This document shows positions 6,132 to 7,476 of a DNA stretch of 7,476 nucleotides, piece after piece (position 1 is the stretch's first letter; each line of letters begins with the position of its first letter). The translations under genes and the position numbers were made by a program. The notes under the pieces were generated by a model that had not been told where the DNA came from, searched no databases, and saw only the letters and a list, made by a program, of their open reading frames with translations. This DNA comes from UMGS1696 sp963643035 (GTDB lineage: Bacteria > Bacillota > Clostridia > Oscillospirales > CAG-272), in contig CAVIKO010000087.1 in assembly GCA_963643035.1 (NCBI GenBank), forward strand, positions 1-7,476, read 5' to 3'.

Positions 6132-6629
6132 ATGGCACTACTCAATATCGTTTTGCACGAACCGGAAATTCCGCAGAATACGGGTAACATTGCTCGTACC
6201 TGCGCCGCTACCGGATCGGCTCTGCACATCATCAAACCGATGGGCTTTGCTATCGACGACCGAAAGCTGAAACGCGCCGGACTCGATTACTGGCATCAAC
6301 TCGACATCACATATTACGAAAACCTATCGGATTTCTTCACACGCAATCCCACCGCCGCAATTTACTATTTTACCACCAAGGCACCACGCGCTTATACGGA
6401 AATTTCCTATCCGCTTCCCTCCTACATCATGTTCGGAAAGGAAAGCGCGGGACTGCCGGAATCACTGCTTGCCGCCAATCTTGAACACTGTGTTCGAATC
6501 CCCATGCGGGAGAATCTACGTAGTCTCAACCTGTCCAATTCTGTGGCAATCGGCGTATACGAGATCCTCCGGCAGCACGATTTTCCATTGCAGCAAAACG
6601 GCAGCACCTACCTGACCGATCGGTTGTGA
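6132..6629 (+). CDS. trmL: tRNA (cytidine(34)-2'-O)-methyltransferase, SPOUT family
   Basis: TrmL transfers a methyl group from S-adenosylmethionine to the ribose 2'-OH of the wobble base (C34 or cmnm5U34) in tRNA-Leu isoacceptors, supporting decoding. The 165 residues match the usual length of about 150-165 for this minimal SPOUT enzyme. Motif 1 is EPEIPQNTGNIARTCAATG (10-28), followed by LHIIKPMGF and RKLKRAGLDYW (44-54). Motif 2 is FGKESAGLPE (101-110). Motif 3 is RIPMRENLRSLNLSNSVAI (122-140), which in relatives forms the trefoil knot and cofactor pocket. The start at 6132 gives the standard family N-terminus (MALLNIVLHEPEIP). The gene has its own promoter and a structured leader, and ends one base before the convergent cardiolipin synthase stop. 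Other SPOUT 2'-O-methyltransferases such as TrmH are longer, so TrmL is the best assignment. Confidence 0.95.
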   Translation: MALLNIVLHEPEIPQNTGNIARTCAATGSALHIIKPMGFAIDDRKLKRAGLDYWHQLDITYYENLSDFFTRNPTAAIYYFTTKAPRAYTEISYPLPSYIMFGKESAGLPESLLAANLEHCVRIPMRENLRSLNLSNSVAIGVYEILRQHDFPLQQNGSTYLTDRL

Positions 6630-6630
6630 T

Positions 6631-7476
6631 TTACATCAGCGGGCTCATAATCTCCAGCACCGAACGGAACAGGTCGCGTATCAAGCCTACCCTGCAGTCC
6701 TTTTCGGTGATTTTTCTGGAATCCGCGAACATATGAACAAAGTCTGCTTTCATATCGGCAAGGCACGGGGTTTTATACAGCCATACACCGCACTCAAAAT
6801 GGAGATATAGGCTGCGAAAATCGAGATTCACACTGCCGACCGTGCCGTACAGATCGTCGCAGAGGAAGGTTTTCGCGTGGAGGAAACCGGGCGTGTATTC
6901 GTAGACCTTCACGCCGTTTTTCAGGAGATACGTGTAGTACGCTTTCGTCGTCTCATTGACCGTTTTCTTATCGGGAATACCTGGCGTGAGGATTCGCACA
7001 TCCACGCCGCTTTTTGCTGCGGTACAGAGAGCCTGCTTCATCTGCTCGTCGATGATGAGATACGGCGTAGTGATCCAGACGTATCGGGTCGCATGATAGA
7101 GGATATGGAGATAAATGTTCTCCGCGATCGTTTCATCATCTAGTGGATTGTCCGTATACGGCTGTACGTATCCCACGTCTGGGAATGCTTGCAGGGCAGT
7201 CGGTGCGGGACGGTATTCGTCATAATTTTCCACCGTTGTGCCGCCTACCAGATAGTCCCAGATCGTCAGAAACATAACGGTGAAACTCCATGCCGCCTCT
7301 CCGTAAAGCAGAACGCCGTTGTCCTTCCAGTAACCAAAGCGAGAAATCCGGTTGCAGTATTCGTCTCCGATATTGATCCCGCCTGTGAGAGCATATTTTC
7401 CGTCCACAACACAGATTTTTCGGTGGTCACGATTGTTTTGTCTCGCATCCAGTACCGGTATAAATGGGTGGAACAC
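6631..7476 (-). CDS. cls: Cardiolipin synthase, PLD superfamily (C-terminal 281 residues; 5' end outside window)
   Basis: Bacterial cardiolipin synthases of this type join two phosphatidylglycerol molecules into cardiolipin plus glycerol at the membrane. Both HKD active-site motifs are present. The first is HRKICVVD (18-25 of the visible part) followed by TGGINIGDEY. The second is HAKTFLCD (200-207) followed by VGSVNLDFRSLYLHFECG, very typical of Cls. TPYLIIDEQMKQAL (137-150) is also family-typical. The gene enters from the right edge, and the GTG at 7474-7476 is most likely an internal valine. The missing part should hold the N-terminal membrane segments and the start of the first PLD domain. 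The stop (TAA, 6631-6633) is one base from the trmL stop, with no terminator between them. The gene symbol is used in the family sense. Confidence 0.93.
   Translation of the reverse strand: MFHPFIPVLDARQNNRDHRKICVVDGKYALTGGINIGDEYCNRISRFGYWKDNGVLLYGEAAWSFTVMFLTIWDYLVGGTTVENYDEYRPAPTALQAFPDVGYVQPYTDNPLDDETIAENIYLHILYHATRYVWITTPYLIIDEQMKQALCTAAKSGVDVRILTPGIPDKKTVNETTKAYYTYLLKNGVKVYEYTPGFLHAKTFLCDDLYGTVGSVNLDFRSLYLHFECGVWLYKTPCLADMKADFVHMFADSRKITEKDCRVGLIRDLFRSVLEIMSPLM

Overview
The window looks like chromosomal DNA from a Gram-positive bacterium of the Bacillota, most likely class Clostridia (an Oscillospirales-type gut lineage is my best guess). This rests on strong AGGAGG/AAAGGAG ribosome binding sites, a Clostridia-like SecA with a C-terminal zinc motif, a TrmL-type methyltransferase, a PLD-family cardiolipin synthase, and membrane proteins of a loosely defined Firmicutes type. 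The lineage is inferred from general sequence character, not from a database search.

Layout, left to right. Bases 117-1511 (minus) encode a polytopic membrane protein of unknown function. Immediately upstream of it, 1538-1897 (minus), is a broken GNAT acetyltransferase gene. It still has a perfect ribosome binding site and start, but its family-like residues are spread over three reading frames. The same stretch is unusually rich in perfect inverted repeats. A rho-independent terminator on the minus strand (2045-2092) separates this unit from a second one: secA (2866-5640) followed 36 bases later by a 241-residue membrane protein (2104-2829), both minus. Bases 5641-6131 are a divergent control region. 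It carries one clear sigma-70-type promoter pointing right (5975-6003) and a structured leader. Next comes trmL (6132-6629, plus), which meets the 3' end of a cardiolipin synthase gene (6631-7476, minus, running off the right edge) with only one base between the stop codons.

The confident functions are housekeeping: SecA drives Sec protein export, TrmL methylates the wobble base of tRNA-Leu, and cardiolipin synthase makes membrane phospholipid. The two uncharacterised membrane proteins share an N-terminal pattern and may be distant relatives. I see no phage, transposon, CRISPR, toxin-antitoxin or defence module, and no convincing new multi-gene system. The points most worth a second look are the hairpin-dense GNAT relic, the trmL leader (promoter, terminator-like hairpin, then a hairpin between ribosome binding site and start), the similar arrangement in front of secA, and the related membrane proteins.
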